This document shows, in pieces, positions 26,581 through 35,149 of a stretch of 64,000 nt of DNA. Below the pieces are notes generated by a model. That model had not been told where the DNA came from, did not search any database, and worked only from the letters and a program-made list of their open reading frames with translations. This stretch comes from Microbulbifer sp. VAAF005 (GTDB lineage: Bacteria; Pseudomonadota; Gammaproteobacteria; Pseudomonadales; Cellvibrionaceae). The position numbers and the translations under genes were made by a program. Position 1 is the stretch's first letter, and every line of letters begins with the position of its first letter. The DNA lies in assembly GCF_030012985.1 (NCBI RefSeq), contig NZ_CP120233.1, forward strand, positions 682,001-746,000. The letters run 5' to 3'.

Positions 26581-27138
26581 ATGCCACTAATAACCTTAAT
26601 CCCTGAGGGGCAAACACCAGGTAGAAGAACGCGTCTGTTAGCTGAGGCGATGGGAAATGCGAAACCCGCTTTCATGAACGGCACTCTGACAGGACCAGAG
26701 CTTTCCCTTTATACAAAACTAAGTAGTTTGCAATGCTGGGACGCTGCGCTCTACTGTGCCTGGAGTGCCAAAGGTGTAAACTGCCCTAGTGTAACCATGG
26801 ACAACAAAAACTATAATGTTACTGGTAACAATAACTACAAGAGAATTTTTGGAGCCACCCCCTGAACCCGATCAGTTAATACTCTGCACGATTTAATGAC
26901 CTTGCCGGAGCTCTGCTTCGTTGGTTTTCTATCAAATTTAGGAGTTATGAGACATGTAATGATTCATACCTCAAATGGTCATGGAGCAGGCAATAAAAGT
27001 GACTGTGTTTTTACTGATGGAAATACAGGCGGTTGGGAGCTATTAGATATGGCTCATTTTTTTGGTAAAGATAGTAATCATAACGGCAATTCCCATACAA
27101 CCATGATATATATGCCGGTAACGGGGCAAGTAATTTAA
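26581..27138 (+). pseudogene. Hypothetical protein interrupted by an in-frame TGA
   Basis: The first part (94 aa, ATG with AAGGAA SD) ends at TGA 26863-26865. The same frame continues without another stop to 27138 through TRSVNTLHDLMTLPELCFVG. Together this makes a ~185-residue protein with a Cys motif SLQCWDAALYCAW (~residue 50) and a His motif GVMRHVMIHTSNGHGAG (~residue 118), which looks like a Cys/His hydrolase pair. The family is not recognised. The single stop suggests a nonsense-mutated gene; a selenocysteine or misread base is less likely. The region is AT-rich and isolated from its neighbours. Confidence 0.55.
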
Positions 27139-27193
27139 CTTTTCTCAAGAGTGGACGTATAGCCTATTGAGCTATTCTGCTTTTGACTGCATC

Positions 27194-27257
27194 AGTTCAG
27201 ATTTGATCTGACAGTTACCGGTTTTCAAAAGGTCTTCTGTCAGGTCAACCCTGAACT
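27194..27257. terminator. Two-tiered hairpin between convergent genes
   Basis: AGTTCAG (27194-27200) pairs with CTGAACT (27251-27257) around a second stem CTGACAG (27208-27214)/CTGTCAG (27237-27243). It lies in the gap before the convergent DUF6702 gene end. Confidence 0.5.
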
Positions 27258-27308
27258 ACAGTTATTCAATCAACTACAGAATTAGATACTATCTGACAAG
27301 TTTCCAGC

Positions 27309-27797
27309 TCATAAAGTGAACCCTACCTTACTCTCACCGGGCTTTAAGGTGTAGCTTTGAGTTCTCCTGCCATTATTGACATTCAAAGTGTTCACCTGGT
27401 CCCGCTCTATTTCCATCAGCGTTGATTGCTTAACGTTCAATTTTTTACTGGAAATATCTACCAACGGCACTTCCTGATATATCCAGATATCATGAACATC
27501 AGCTTCCATACCTACCCAATTAAGCTTCACCACTTCACCATTTTCCTGGCTAATTTGGAATCTTGAATTGACATAGTTCTCCATCTGTTTCTGCGCTTCA
27601 TTCAACTCCTTACTGGCGCTTATTGATAGGGCCTTTTCAATATCAGCAACAAAAAAACGATGGGAAATCTCTAGTGTTTGAGTTCGCTCATTTACGGAGA
27701 TATCGGTCAAACCAAAATGATAGCGATGTGCGCTAGCCTGGAGTGCGAATACAGAGGTCGTGACTATCAATAAAAAGGAAAGTAAAACTTTCATCAA
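27309..27797 (-). CDS. Secreted DUF6702-family protein
   Basis: 162 residues with a signal peptide ending near ASAH (~24). The body opens with HRYHFGLTDISVNERTQTLE and has the all-beta DUF6702 layout (EISHRFFVADIEKAL, NWVGMEADVHDIWIYQEVP). The function of the family is unknown. It lies ~105 bp downstream of the M1 peptidase on the same strand, a pairing seen in other marine gammaproteobacteria from memory, so the two may be cotranscribed. Confidence 0.75.
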   Translation of the reverse strand: MMKVLLSFLLIVTTSVFALQASAHRYHFGLTDISVNERTQTLEISHRFFVADIEKALSISASKELNEAQKQMENYVNSRFQISQENGEVVKLNWVGMEADVHDIWIYQEVPLVDISSKKLNVKQSTLMEIERDQVNTLNVNNGRRTQSYTLKPGESKVGFTL

Positions 27798-27901
27798 TTA
27801 CTACCACTACACAATAAATATTCTAGAGGGATACTTTAGTTAAACGCTCGAAGTGCAGCTCTCCAAGTCAATTGTCTGAGAGCTACACCGCTGTCTATGG
27901 T

Positions 27902-30265
27902 TTAATCTTTCTCTTCAAGCTCCTCATCCCAATCCTTCATCAAGTTACGCTGTTTTTCATCCTTAAATAGTTCCAGGCGTGACTTGATAATTCGACGTGG
28001 ATAGAAATTGTTCTCCACATTGACGTCCGCTGTTTCCCAATGGGGATCGAGTACTACAGACTTAAGCACCTTGCTTTTATCCCTCACCAGCATTTTGGAG
28101 GTCTTCTTGGCATTGCGAGTCCAGATTTCAGCGGGGATACGCAAATCCTCAACACTCCCATCTTCATATTCCAGCCGCAGGAACAGTGGCATCACCAAGC
28201 CACCAATATTGCTAAAGTCCAGCACGTAGACATTACTCTCAACCTTGAGCATGTCTTTTTCCCAGTCCTCTAGATTTTCTAGTTTACTTTGGTAGCTATT
28301 GCGATCCGCATTAGAAACGTCAAACTCATCGTGAGTATTATAGAAGTCTTCCAACTCCGGCTTAGCATCGACGATTCGAGTCAACTTTTTCGCGCGATTT
28401 TCAATAACAGTGATAGTCTCGGGTTCCCGTTTATGCTGGGCGCGCTTCCAAGGCCCTTCCACTTCAGGATTTTGTGTACCAACGGTGTAATGATGTACGG
28501 CATCAAGGCTGATATCGACATTATCAGTGGTGTAGAACCATCCGCGCCAGAACCAATCCAGGTCCATACCTGATGCATCTTCCATAGTGCGGAAAAAATC
28601 TGCTGGCATTGGGCGCTTGAACTTCCAGCGCTGAGCGTATTCGCGGAAAGCGAAGTCAAACAACTCACGCCCCATAATGGATTCACGCAGGATATTCAGT
28701 GCAGCCGCCGGCTTGCCGTAGGCGTTGTTGCCAAGCTGAAGTACGGATTCCGAATTCGTCATAATCGGAACCTGGTTCTCACTCTTCATATATTCGACAA
28801 TTTTTCGTGCATCGCCACGGCGGGATGGATACTTCTCTTCCCATTCCTGCTCAGCCAGGAACTGTACGAAAGTGTTCAGCCCCTCATCCATCCAGGTCCA
28901 CTGGCGCTCATCAGAATTGATGATCATAGGATAGTAGTTATGCCCTACTTCATGAATGATCACCGAGATAAGCCCATACTTGGTGCGACGGGAATAAGTG
29001 CGCTTGCTGCGGTCCTCCTCATCTATTTCCGGTCGCGGACCATTAAAGGTGATCATGGGGTATTCCATTCCCCCCACAGGGCCGTTAACTGAAATAGATA
29101 CAGGGTAGGGATAGTCAAAACTGTAGCGGTTATAGACATCTATTGTATGAATAATGGACTCTGTCGAGTACTTATCCCATAGCGGAGTCCCCTCTTCCGG
29201 GTAAAAGGACATAGCCATCGTATCGGTTCCACCCTTCTTGTAACCCTGTGCGTCCCACAGGAATTTACGTGACGAAGCCCAAGAAAAGTCACGTACATTC
29301 TCAGCTTCAAATACCCAGGTTTTACGCTTATTTGAACGACTCTTTTCGTTCTCCAGCGCTTCATCCTTAGTGACAATCATCACAGGCTTACTCGCTACTC
29401 GAGCCTTTCTCAAACGCTCGCGCTGCTTGGAAGTCAATACATCCTTGGGATTTTGAAGAACACCGGTTGCAGCAACGATATGATCTGCTGGCACTTCAAT
29501 AGCAACGCGATAATCCCCAAACTCCAGCGCAAATTCGCCGCGTCCCAGGAACTGCTTGTTTTGCCACCCGCTAACATCGTTATATGCAGCCATACGAGGG
29601 AACCATTGGGCTATCTCGTATAAATAGTTATCGTCGCGCTCAAAATATTCATAACCGGAACGCCCACCCAGCGCTTTCTGCTCAATAACCTTGTAAGCCC
29701 AGCCAATCTGGAAACTCACTCTGGAACCTGAGGCCAGAGGCTGGGGCAAGTCAATTCGCATGCCGGTATCGACAATAGTATGGCGAAGCTCCCTACCCCG
29801 AGTGTCAGCCACTTTAGTAATCTGGTATCCGCCTGGGAATTCACCGGATACTACTGCACGACGAAAACTCTTAAATGGAATGGTGTCCGGTTCAATAGCT
29901 TCCATATCAACCGGCGTCGCCAAATTACCAGAGGAATTTGGCTTGAAGCGATTTTGATCCAGTTGCACCCACAAGTAACGCAGGATGTCCGGCGAATTAT
30001 TGGTGTAAGTGATGGTCTCTGAAGCAGTGATCAGTTGCTTATCATCATCCAATGAAACCTTGATATCGTAGTCCGCCTGCTGCTGCCAATAGGCATGACC
30101 AGGGGCTCCCGAAGCTGTGCGATAGCTATTCGGTGTCGGCAGTAGTTCCTCCAGCTGGCGGAACTTATCACCGGTTACATTTAGGGGATCTGCGGCAAAG
30201 CTGCCCGAGGTTCCGGACATAGCAAGCCATGCCACAGTTAAGCGGCCGAGTAATTTTATATTCAT
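27902..30265 (-). CDS. M1-family zinc metallopeptidase (aminopeptidase-like)
   Basis: 787 residues with a signal peptide (~24). The N-terminal beta-saddle is followed by the GGMEYP exopeptidase motif (~395), the HEVGHNYYP zinc site (HExxH, ~440) and the downstream glutamate in WMDEGLNTF (~465). A C-terminal part of ~200 residues (VYVLDFSNIGGLVMPL) lies after the thermolysin-like fold. It is exported, so it likely degrades peptides in the periplasm or outside. It belongs to the long M1 group without the ERAP-like C-terminal domain. A good SD is not visible. The gene sits between the DUF6702 and CobW-family genes. Confidence 0.88.
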   Translation of the reverse strand: MNIKLLGRLTVAWLAMSGTSGSFAADPLNVTGDKFRQLEELLPTPNSYRTASGAPGHAYWQQQADYDIKVSLDDDKQLITASETITYTNNSPDILRYLWVQLDQNRFKPNSSGNLATPVDMEAIEPDTIPFKSFRRAVVSGEFPGGYQITKVADTRGRELRHTIVDTGMRIDLPQPLASGSRVSFQIGWAYKVIEQKALGGRSGYEYFERDDNYLYEIAQWFPRMAAYNDVSGWQNKQFLGRGEFALEFGDYRVAIEVPADHIVAATGVLQNPKDVLTSKQRERLRKARVASKPVMIVTKDEALENEKSRSNKRKTWVFEAENVRDFSWASSRKFLWDAQGYKKGGTDTMAMSFYPEEGTPLWDKYSTESIIHTIDVYNRYSFDYPYPVSISVNGPVGGMEYPMITFNGPRPEIDEEDRSKRTYSRRTKYGLISVIIHEVGHNYYPMIINSDERQWTWMDEGLNTFVQFLAEQEWEEKYPSRRGDARKIVEYMKSENQVPIMTNSESVLQLGNNAYGKPAAALNILRESIMGRELFDFAFREYAQRWKFKRPMPADFFRTMEDASGMDLDWFWRGWFYTTDNVDISLDAVHHYTVGTQNPEVEGPWKRAQHKREPETITVIENRAKKLTRIVDAKPELEDFYNTHDEFDVSNADRNSYQSKLENLEDWEKDMLKVESNVYVLDFSNIGGLVMPLFLRLEYEDGSVEDLRIPAEIWTRNAKKTSKMLVRDKSKVLKSVVLDPHWETADVNVENNFYPRRIIKSRLELFKDEKQRNLMKDWDEELEEKD

Positions 30266-30358
30266 TGGTTTACTTCAGAGATTTACGTCAGATTAAAACT
30301 TTACGGAATACGGCCGCGAAAAAATGACCGAATTTATGCAAAAATTTCTAATAAGCCA

Positions 30359-30380
30359 GGCCAGATTTGAATACCTGGCC
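30359..30380 (-). terminator. Hairpin after the Zur operon
   Basis: GGCCAG (30359-30364) pairs with CTGGCC (30375-30380). Read on the minus strand it follows the CobW-family stop and leads into an A/T-rich stretch. Confidence 0.5.
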
Positions 30381-30386
30381 ATATAG

Positions 30387-31448
30387 CTATTTGGATTCGT
30401 AAAACACTTTTGTTTCGGTACCCTGGTTATCCGCCAGGGCAGCGATCCAGGAGCTCTCCATTGCATCCCAATCCAAACGCGCTTGGTTAATCGCCTCTAC
30501 CCGGCTTTCCAATGTGTCATCCAGCTCTAAAACTGTAAGCACTTTGTCAGCCTTATTAAATCCAAATACACCTTGCTCGGTAATAAATACCCCCTTGATT
30601 CTCTCAGCGTCAGTGCCACTGAATAGTGAAAAGAGCGCATCATAATCAAATATAAATTCGGGGCTAAAACGCCAGCCACAGCTGTAGTAACCCTCTCCGC
30701 TATTCTCTGAGCGGAGATAGCCACACTCCGGCAATAGCTCAATCTCATCCGCCGCCTGAGTTACTGGGTGGTGGTGGTCACTCCCCGACGAGACCTGAAA
30801 ACTGCAGGGCAGTTGGAGCCAATCCAATTCGATACGCCCCTGCTCCACCACTTGCAGCGGTTTTTCAGCGCCCTCACCTAAGAACGAGAGAAATCGCTGA
30901 AGGTTTTGCAAGTCTTCGGGGCCGTAGAGATCAGACTTATTAGCCACTACCAGATCAGCAACTTCTAATTGCTGCCGAAAAGTCTCACTGCGTAAGTAGC
31001 GGTCGTCTTCAATACAGCGAGCATCGACCAAAGTTAGCGTACCGCGAAGGTCCAACACACCGCCGCGCACTGCATCAGACAAAGCCGCCAGCACCTCTCT
31101 AGGGTGCCCCAGGCCCGTCGGCTCAATTATTAATCGATGGGGCCTGGCCTTAGCCAGTAACTGGTTTAAAGCGACCTGCATCGGCAAACCAGCAGCACAG
31201 CACATACAACCGCCAGGTACCTCTCGAATATAAATATTGCCTTCCTGTTCTGGTTCAAAAAGTGCGCCATCAACACCCACTTCTCCAAACTCATTGACCA
31301 GAACAGCCCAGCGCTCATCAGCGGGCTTACTTTCCAGGAGATGCCGGATAGCCGTTGTCTTGCCGACGCCCAAAAAACCAGTGATAACGTTGGCAGGTAC
31401 CCCGCGTATTAACTGACTAGCTGCCACTAAGCTGCATCCCGGCTGCAC
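30387..31448 (-). CDS. COG0523 (CobW/ZigA-type) zinc-responsive GTPase
   Basis: 353 residues with Walker A GFLGVGKTT (~25-33), the metal-binding GGCMCC (CxCC, ~80), the switch glutamate in EPTGLGH (~112), NKSD (~188) and a histidine run (DHHHP, ~240). COG0523 GTPases next to Zur act as zinc metallochaperones or insertion factors in zinc limitation (ZigA, ZNG1-type). The start is ambiguous. GTG 31448 overlaps zur by 22 bp, while GTG 31427-31425 (VAASQLIRG) shares a base with the zur stop (TAGTG), giving tight translational coupling. It is cotranscribed with zur, the DUF2796 gene and merC. Confidence 0.88.
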   Translation of the reverse strand: MQPGCSLVAASQLIRGVPANVITGFLGVGKTTAIRHLLESKPADERWAVLVNEFGEVGVDGALFEPEQEGNIYIREVPGGCMCCAAGLPMQVALNQLLAKARPHRLIIEPTGLGHPREVLAALSDAVRGGVLDLRGTLTLVDARCIEDDRYLRSETFRQQLEVADLVVANKSDLYGPEDLQNLQRFLSFLGEGAEKPLQVVEQGRIELDWLQLPCSFQVSSGSDHHHPVTQAADEIELLPECGYLRSENSGEGYYSCGWRFSPEFIFDYDALFSLFSGTDAERIKGVFITEQGVFGFNKADKVLTVLELDDTLESRVEAINQARLDWDAMESSWIAALADNQGTETKVFYESK

Positions 31449-31894
31449 TCATCACAAACACAATCCAGCTCCAATTGGGATGTCTGGAGATGATATCCAG
31501 CACTTTCAACCGTATCCCGCAATGCATCAATGACTTCGGGCCTAATGCCAATTTCCCGCACTTTGCTGCAGCGATTGCAGATTAAAAACTGTGGAGTCTG
31601 GTGGCTGTGGTCACAGGCAATATGAGCACAGGCCAGGTACTTGTTTTCTGAATTGAGTTTGTGAACCAGGTTCTCTGCTGCCAGAAAGTCCAGCATTCGA
31701 TAGACTGACATGGCGGGAATTGAGTCGCCAAAGTCACCATTGTAATGCTCCGCTATTTCATAGGCAGAGAGCGGAGTTTTTGACCGCAACAACACGGTAA
31801 GAACGTTCTTACGCTTTTCAGTCAGGCGGGCACCTGAACTGCGACAGGTTTGTTCCGCCACACTCAGGGTCTGTTTGATTTGGGATGCTTTCAT
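31427..31894 (-). CDS. zur: Zinc uptake regulator Zur (Fur family)
   Basis: 155 residues with the Fur winged-helix N-terminal domain (RLTEKRKNVLTVLLRSKTPLS, SVYRMLDFLAAENLVHKL) and a dimerisation domain with zinc ligands (HIACDHSHQTP, LICNRCSKVREIG and a final CVCDECSR). The two CxxC pairs form the structural zinc site of Zur. With zinc bound it represses uptake genes by binding palindromes. The palindromes at 19007, 22431 and 32837 are its likely targets here, including its own operon. The gene lies between the DUF2796 and COG0523 genes. Confidence 0.93.
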   Translation of the reverse strand: MKASQIKQTLSVAEQTCRSSGARLTEKRKNVLTVLLRSKTPLSAYEIAEHYNGDFGDSIPAMSVYRMLDFLAAENLVHKLNSENKYLACAHIACDHSHQTPQFLICNRCSKVREIGIRPEVIDALRDTVESAGYHLQTSQLELDCVCDECSRDAA

Positions 31895-31897
31895 AGC

Positions 31898-32416
31898 CTA
31901 TTTCATTTGCAATTTGTTGTCTTTACCAGTGAGCAGTTCAGCCCCCTGACGACCGGAGCTGATCCATTGCACTGCAATCCCATGAATACCGGGAAACCTC
32001 TCAAACAGGGTAACAATGACACTGTTGAACTCTGCCAGATTATCACACTTGAATTGGTAACTAGCACGGAAACCACTGTGCACTGAGTTGTCACTGGTAA
32101 CTTCTGCGCTATATGGCGCCTTAACTTCCACACTTAAGGGATGGCACTGAGCACCGACAAACTCCAAAAAATGGTCTGGCTTGGATAGATTAAAAGCAAC
32201 CTGTTCTAACAGCCGCTCTTGAGCATCGTTACGTGGCGCATGCTCAAATCCCACCAGGTCGACTGTGGGCGACTCCAGCTCGACACTGATTCTGTCTGCT
32301 TCGGCCACCAGGTACATCATCGCCTTACCGTGAACATGGCTTCCCACCTCTGCAGCCACCGGGCCAGCCCAAAAAAACACAACGAACAATGCTCCTGCAA
32401 GCCTCATGATCTTCAC
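31898..32416 (-). CDS. DUF2796 periplasmic zinc-binding protein (ZrgA-like)
   Basis: 172 residues with a signal peptide (~22) and the DUF2796 start HVHGKAMMYLVAEADRISVELESP plus FEHAP, KPDHFLEF and a final beta segment (FERFPGIHGIAVQW). DUF2796 proteins such as Vibrio ZrgA help periplasmic zinc uptake under low zinc. It has fewer His-rich repeats than ZrgA. It sits directly after the merC-like gene and 3 bp before zur, in the same operon behind the 32837 Zur box. Confidence 0.8.
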   Translation of the reverse strand: MKIMRLAGALFVVFFWAGPVAAEVGSHVHGKAMMYLVAEADRISVELESPTVDLVGFEHAPRNDAQERLLEQVAFNLSKPDHFLEFVGAQCHPLSVEVKAPYSAEVTSDNSVHSGFRASYQFKCDNLAEFNSVIVTLFERFPGIHGIAVQWISSGRQGAELLTGKDNKLQMK

Positions 32417-32779
32417 CTATTCGACAAGAGCGTCCCGATAAATCAAGCGCTGATTTACCCAATGGGCAACAATCAATAAGCCTGCACCAAGAACACTGGC
32501 AACTAGCTCCCATACCCCCTCGATATATAGCGCACCAACCAATAGCAATGCCCCGGAGAAACCAACAATCATTACCGCGTAGCGCTGATGGCGTCGGCAA
32601 GAGGCTGGGAAGCTGGCCAAGGCCAGAATTACCACGGGTACAAGCAACAGCAAATGGAGAAACTGGTCCTCTTGTAAAGCACCCAATATCCCCAAACCTC
32701 CCAATACCGGTAACAAAGGAGTCAAAAGACAGTGCAGCAAGCAAAGCCCAGAAGCCAAAATTCCTAAAGTATCTCTCAC
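32417..32779 (-). CDS. MerC-family membrane protein
   Basis: 120 residues with four helices (~5-25, 40-58, 68-85, 92-108). The first has a CLLHC motif, as in MerC, which binds metal with two cysteines. It is the first gene of the zur operon and abuts the DUF2796 gene. MerC proteins in Zur-controlled operons are thought to move zinc or other metals across the inner membrane; transport of mercury is not implied here, because no mer genes are present. Confidence 0.8.
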   Translation of the reverse strand: MRDTLGILASGLCLLHCLLTPLLPVLGGLGILGALQEDQFLHLLLLVPVVILALASFPASCRRHQRYAVMIVGFSGALLLVGALYIEGVWELVASVLGAGLLIVAHWVNQRLIYRDALVE

Positions 32780-32836
32780 AACAATCCTTTTAATCTACGA
32801 GAACCCAAGACAACCACATACACTTCAGCCAATATG

Positions 32837-32853
32837 ATGATATGTTATATCAT
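32837..32853. promoter_or_regulatory. Zur box between merC/zur operon and dksA2
   Basis: ATGATATGTTATATCAT differs from the perfect palindrome at 22431 by one base. It sits 58 bp upstream of the merC-like gene (minus) and 30 bp upstream of the DksA-like gene (plus), so it can control both. Confidence 0.8.
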
Positions 32854-32882
32854 AAATTTAATATTTCAAGTCAACGTGAGCT

Positions 32883-33323
32883 ATGGAACAGGGGATTCAT
32901 GGAATGCCAAAAATCAGTGAGCAAGAACTGCTGGGGATGCCCGCCTCAGACTATATGAACGAAAAACAACTATTCTTCTTCCAGCATCGTCTAATGGAAT
33001 TGAAAAGCGACCTAATGGCAGAGGTTGAACAGGGACAGCAGGCTATTGCAACCACGAACCTTGCCTTAGCTGATGACCTGGACCGAGCGGCCGCAGAGCA
33101 GGAGAACCAGCAACACCTACGCTTTACAGGCCGCAAGCATCTACTTCTGCGCAAGATCCAGCGGGCATTAGAGAAGATTAAAGATGGCACTTACGGGTAC
33201 TGTGAGATAAGTGGGGATCCGATCGGTTTGCAGCGACTGCTATTAAGGCCCACTGCAGAACTCTCTTTTGAAGAAAAAAGTCGCCAGGAAATGCTGGAAC
33301 GCGACTACAGCAAGCAAAGGTAA
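32883..33323 (+). CDS. dksA2: Zinc-independent DksA paralogue (DksA2/TraR type)
   Basis: 146 residues with the DksA coiled coil (FFFQHRLMELKSDLMAEVE ... ADDLDRAAAEQ, tip residues DDLDRA at ~65) and a degenerate zinc finger. Where DksA has CxxC...CxxC, this protein has CEIS and LSFEEKS, so three of the four Cys ligands are lost. Such DksA2 proteins replace zinc-loaded DksA on RNA polymerase when zinc is scarce. Zur control is supported by the box 30 bp upstream. ATG 32883 has only a weak SD; ATG 32904 (MPKISEQELL) is an alternative. Confidence 0.9.
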   Translation: MEQGIHGMPKISEQELLGMPASDYMNEKQLFFFQHRLMELKSDLMAEVEQGQQAIATTNLALADDLDRAAAEQENQQHLRFTGRKHLLLRKIQRALEKIKDGTYGYCEISGDPIGLQRLLLRPTAELSFEEKSRQEMLERDYSKQR

Positions 33324-33768
33324 GCACCATACTCGGCCTCACGCTTTGCTGTGACTAGATATAACACCGTAGCACCTTGAGGAATGGAGGTTTTCATGCT
33401 GCCTTAGAGGATAGCCGACAGCCCTCTCAACCAAAGAAGGGGTTTAGTGGTCACTTTAGTTATTCGGCAAAACCCTAGACTCCCAACATAAGTGGCACAC
33501 GCTAGCCTAGAAGAAGTACAAGCCGGCTCAAGTAATTAGTACTCATCTTAGGCGTACGCTGGTTCGAAACACAATACCTCAGCAGACTCCTAAGCCCCCT
33601 TCGCAAAACAAGGGCAAAAGTTGGAAAAGCCCTAAATTATGAACGAAGTACCCCTCACAGCAGGTTTGCAGGCAGAAGAACTGGTTGCCTATATGGCACA
33701 TATCAAAGGCAAGAGAAAAACGAATAATCCTGCGAGTAAATTACCGCAACCTCCTAAAGTCAAAAACC
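33324..33768. other. Intergenic region with a possible 51-aa ORF
   Basis: 445 bp with no strong gene. An open frame of 51 codons at 33639-33794 (MNEVPLTAGLQAEELVAYM...) has no SD and overlaps the next gene's start in another frame, so I do not call it a gene. No repeat or RNA is seen. Confidence 0.35.
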
Positions 33769-34755
33769 ATGAAAACCAAAGTATCTCTAATTGAAGTACT
33801 CGCCATTACCTTAACATGCTTAGCTACTTCAGCCTGCTCCCAAAGGATCGCAAGCTTTATAGACAATGCTGAAGATTATTCTTTTAACAACAGAATAACT
33901 GCCGATCAAATTAAAGACTTAGACTTCAAAAAAGACAAATATTGCCCACTGCAAAAAAAGAACTGTATTAGCTATTACTATGGTCCACCTTTAACCGATA
34001 ACAAACTTCAGTACTCCGTAAAGCATGGAGAAGGCGACAAAGAGAACAATGTTAAAATCGATTTAACCAGAAACTCTATGGAGCGGAGTTACGATGGTAC
34101 CGTAATCTTATTGCATGGATTTCGCACATCAAAAGATTTTATGATCAATTCAGCTTTATACTTCCGTTTTCTTGGGTTTCAGGTTGTTGTTCCAGATCTT
34201 CTCGGTCATGGTGATTCAGGTGGCAATAAAAAATACGGGGTGGATGACAGCAATTATATTAACCACCTCATTGACAATTTAATTAAAGAGGGCGTCATTA
34301 AAGATGAGGATATTTATATTCTGGGAAATTCGATGGGCGCACTAACGGCAGCCCATATCTCTTCCCAACGACAAGACATTAGCGGAATTATTCTTTCGGC
34401 TCCAATGCCATCATTTGATGAAGCTGTGTACAATTATGCAAAACGTGACCACCCACTACTTAGCAAAATTATCCCTGAAAAAGACTTTCGCAAGGGTGCA
34501 ATTCTGGCTCTAGAGAAAGCCAAAATCAATCTGGATGACACGAAGATAACACCACTCCTAAAGTCCTCCAAGGTTCCAACACTACTAATACTCTCAGATT
34601 CAGACCAAATATCTCCTTATGTGGATTATGAAAACTTGAAAAAAGACAATGTAACGTTAATTAAAATTACTGGCAGATATCACCCAAGCATGAATACAAT
34701 AGGAGAAGTCGAACATAAAGAAATTATTAAATGGCTTAACAGCACTCAAAGTTAG
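33769..34755 (+). CDS. Lipoprotein alpha/beta hydrolase
   Basis: 328 residues with a lipobox (LATSAC, ~23). The alpha/beta-hydrolase core shows the oxyanion stretch ILLHGFRTSKDF, DLLGHGDSGG, the nucleophile elbow GNSMG (Ser ~195), an acid LSDSDQ (~285) and a catalytic His in TGRYHPS (~310). It is likely a membrane-tethered esterase or lipase of unknown substrate. The frame extends to 33685, but ATG 33769 gives the lipoprotein signal and is the better start. Its A/T-rich codon use differs from the zinc-regulon genes to its left. Confidence 0.82.
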   Translation: MKTKVSLIEVLAITLTCLATSACSQRIASFIDNAEDYSFNNRITADQIKDLDFKKDKYCPLQKKNCISYYYGPPLTDNKLQYSVKHGEGDKENNVKIDLTRNSMERSYDGTVILLHGFRTSKDFMINSALYFRFLGFQVVVPDLLGHGDSGGNKKYGVDDSNYINHLIDNLIKEGVIKDEDIYILGNSMGALTAAHISSQRQDISGIILSAPMPSFDEAVYNYAKRDHPLLSKIIPEKDFRKGAILALEKAKINLDDTKITPLLKSSKVPTLLILSDSDQISPYVDYENLKKDNVTLIKITGRYHPSMNTIGEVEHKEIIKWLNSTQS

Positions 34756-35149
34756 TTACACAAAAAATTGAGAACAAATTCCTATTTTATCTTTGATGTC
34801 AGTTTAGTACTATTCCGTCGCCCCCCTTACAACCTTGCGCATCCCACGAGAGCTACCACCTGAAGTAGAAACCCCTTATCAGACTTCCAAGTAGGTTGAT
34901 GCTCTATGATTTGCTCCACAAGCTTATGGTGAGCTTGGCTAGATTGGAGCACCTCACTTGACTGCCGCCTAGGTAAATGTATTTATTTCCGCGCACACCT
35001 TCTCTCTGTGTATATTGAACACCTCAAATATATACAGAATCATCTACTTTACCTAAAAGGACCGCTCCAAAAAACGCTGTTAACAACCAGCCTCCGGAGA
35101 AGTAGTGGCTACTTTTCAAGTAACCACAGACATCGACATAATAACTCTA
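34756..35149. other. Gene-free AT-rich gap
   Basis: About 390 bp. A ~50-codon open frame on the minus strand (about 34827-34985, containing SQAHHKLVEQIIEHQPTW) has no start codon or SD and may be a gene relic. Nothing else is recognised. Confidence 0.35.

Noticed and set aside
26863..26865. TGA as selenocysteine codon
   Set aside because: No evidence of a SECIS element downstream and no selenoprotein family; a nonsense change is simpler.
33639..33794. 51-codon ORF before the lipoprotein hydrolase
   Set aside because: No SD and it overlaps the hydrolase start in another frame; no similarity recognised.
34827..34985. ~50-codon open stretch on the minus strand, possible gene relic
   Set aside because: No start codon or SD; too short to assign to any family.
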